From: Bacteroidales bacterium
Lineage (GTDB): Bacteria > Bacteroidota > Bacteroidia > Bacteroidales > WCHB1-69
DNA length: 5,362 nucleotides
Direction of reading: 5' to 3'
Assembly (NCBI GenBank): GCA_031272415.1
Contig: JAISTU010000199.1
Location: 1 to 5,362 of the forward strand
The notes under the pieces were generated by a model. That model worked only from the letters and a program-made list of their open reading frames with translations, did no database searches and had not been told where the DNA came from. The translations under genes and the position numbers were made by a program. Every line of letters begins with the position of its first letter. Positions within the stretch are counted from its first letter, which is position 1. Shown here piece by piece: positions 5,115 to 5,362 of the stretch.

Positions 5115-5362
5115 GTGATGAAGGTCACAGTAGAGATACTGTGCAGTTTAATAGTGAGCCTTTTAGAAAAGGTGAAATTGATGTGCCAAAGAGCGATATA
5201 AAGTATTGCTTGCACGAACGTTAGTAAAAAAGAAACAAACAGTTCCTTGGCTAACGCGTTACCCCCCTTGCTTGCAAGTACAAAGCCTGAAAGGAGCAGG
5301 CACCTGATAAATATAGGCAGGTATCGGCAATTGCTGACGCACTGCTTTGTCGCTGTTGTTGC
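5115..5362 (+). ncRNA. structured RNA, probable 5' part (domain I) of a group II intron, cut by the edge
   Basis: Base composition shifts from A-rich to balanced, and all frames are broken. Hairpins visible: CACAGTA-GAGA-TACTGTG (5126-5143, GNRA loop), CCTTTT/AAAAGG (5159-5172), CGTTAG (5219-5224) with CTAACG (5251-5256), CTTG/CAAG (5267-5278), GCCTG/CAGGC (5285-5301) and ACCTG/CAGGT (5302-5322). In order, GCAGTTTAATAGTGAG (5143-5158), GCTAACGC (5250-5257), CCTGAAAGGAGC (5286-5297) and ATATAGGCAGGTATC (5311-5325) resemble, from memory, the domain I landmarks of IIC introns such as that of Oceanobacillus iheyensis. The order agrees but the spacing differs. The 5' boundary at GTGATG is a guess from the GUG-type start of group II introns. 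Domains IV-VI and the maturase would lie to the right. If not an intron, it is another structured RNA that I cannot name. Confidence 0.5.

Noticed and set aside
5118..5201. 27-codon open frame starting ATGAAGGTCACA
   Set aside because: It runs through clear hairpins of the structured RNA, is very short, and has no recognisable start signals.
5115..5362. RNase P RNA, tmRNA or SRP RNA
   Set aside because: The universally conserved blocks of each that I know (for example GAAAGTCCGGGC-like, GGGGCTGA-like start, GGTCAGGTCCGGAAGG-like) are absent on both strands.

Overview
The window comes from an AT-rich member of the Bacteroidota. The evidence is: a DUF4919 protein, which is essentially a Bacteroidota family; a signal peptide ending in FGQ; Bacteroidota-type -7 promoter boxes (TAnnTTTG); A-rich leaders instead of Shine-Dalgarno sites; and a RecX of the RGKF-x3-GWG type. 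Genus cannot be judged from sequence alone.

Layout. Positions 1-612 are intergenic and rich in repeats. At the left edge there may be the first codons of a leftward gene, with a minus-strand promoter box at 66-73. Then come two left-half copies and one complete copy of a 97-bp self-complementary element bounded by TTGTCTGAAC/GTTCAGACA. A heptamer array (AGAGTGY) sits inside the first half copy. A promoter box at 561-568 leads into six rightward genes between 613 and 4869 with junctions of 4, 17, 4, -4 and 0 bases, almost certainly one operon: a YqeY-family protein, a PaaI-type hotdog thioesterase, RecX, a membrane lysophospholipid/glycerolipid acyltransferase, a secreted DUF4919 protein, and a MurU-like sugar-1-phosphate nucleotidyltransferase. 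The stop codon of the last gene lies inside a second, short heptamer array. After it, the 97-bp element recurs in inverted orientation and is followed by a T-tract, so it probably also terminates transcription.

From about 5115 to the right edge the base composition changes abruptly to a more GC-balanced, hairpin-rich, non-coding stretch. Its motif order resembles domain I of a bacterial (IIC-like) group II intron. Any maturase gene would lie beyond the window.

How the genes work together. The set mixes envelope building (acyltransferase, nucleotidyltransferase, exported DUF4919) with housekeeping (YqeY, RecX) and a thioesterase. No single pathway unites them, and the operon looks like ordinary Bacteroidota chromosomal context. 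The unusual content is in the flanks: matching composite repeat modules in inverted orientation on both sides of the operon, a heptamer array nested at a defined point of one element copy, and the probable intron.
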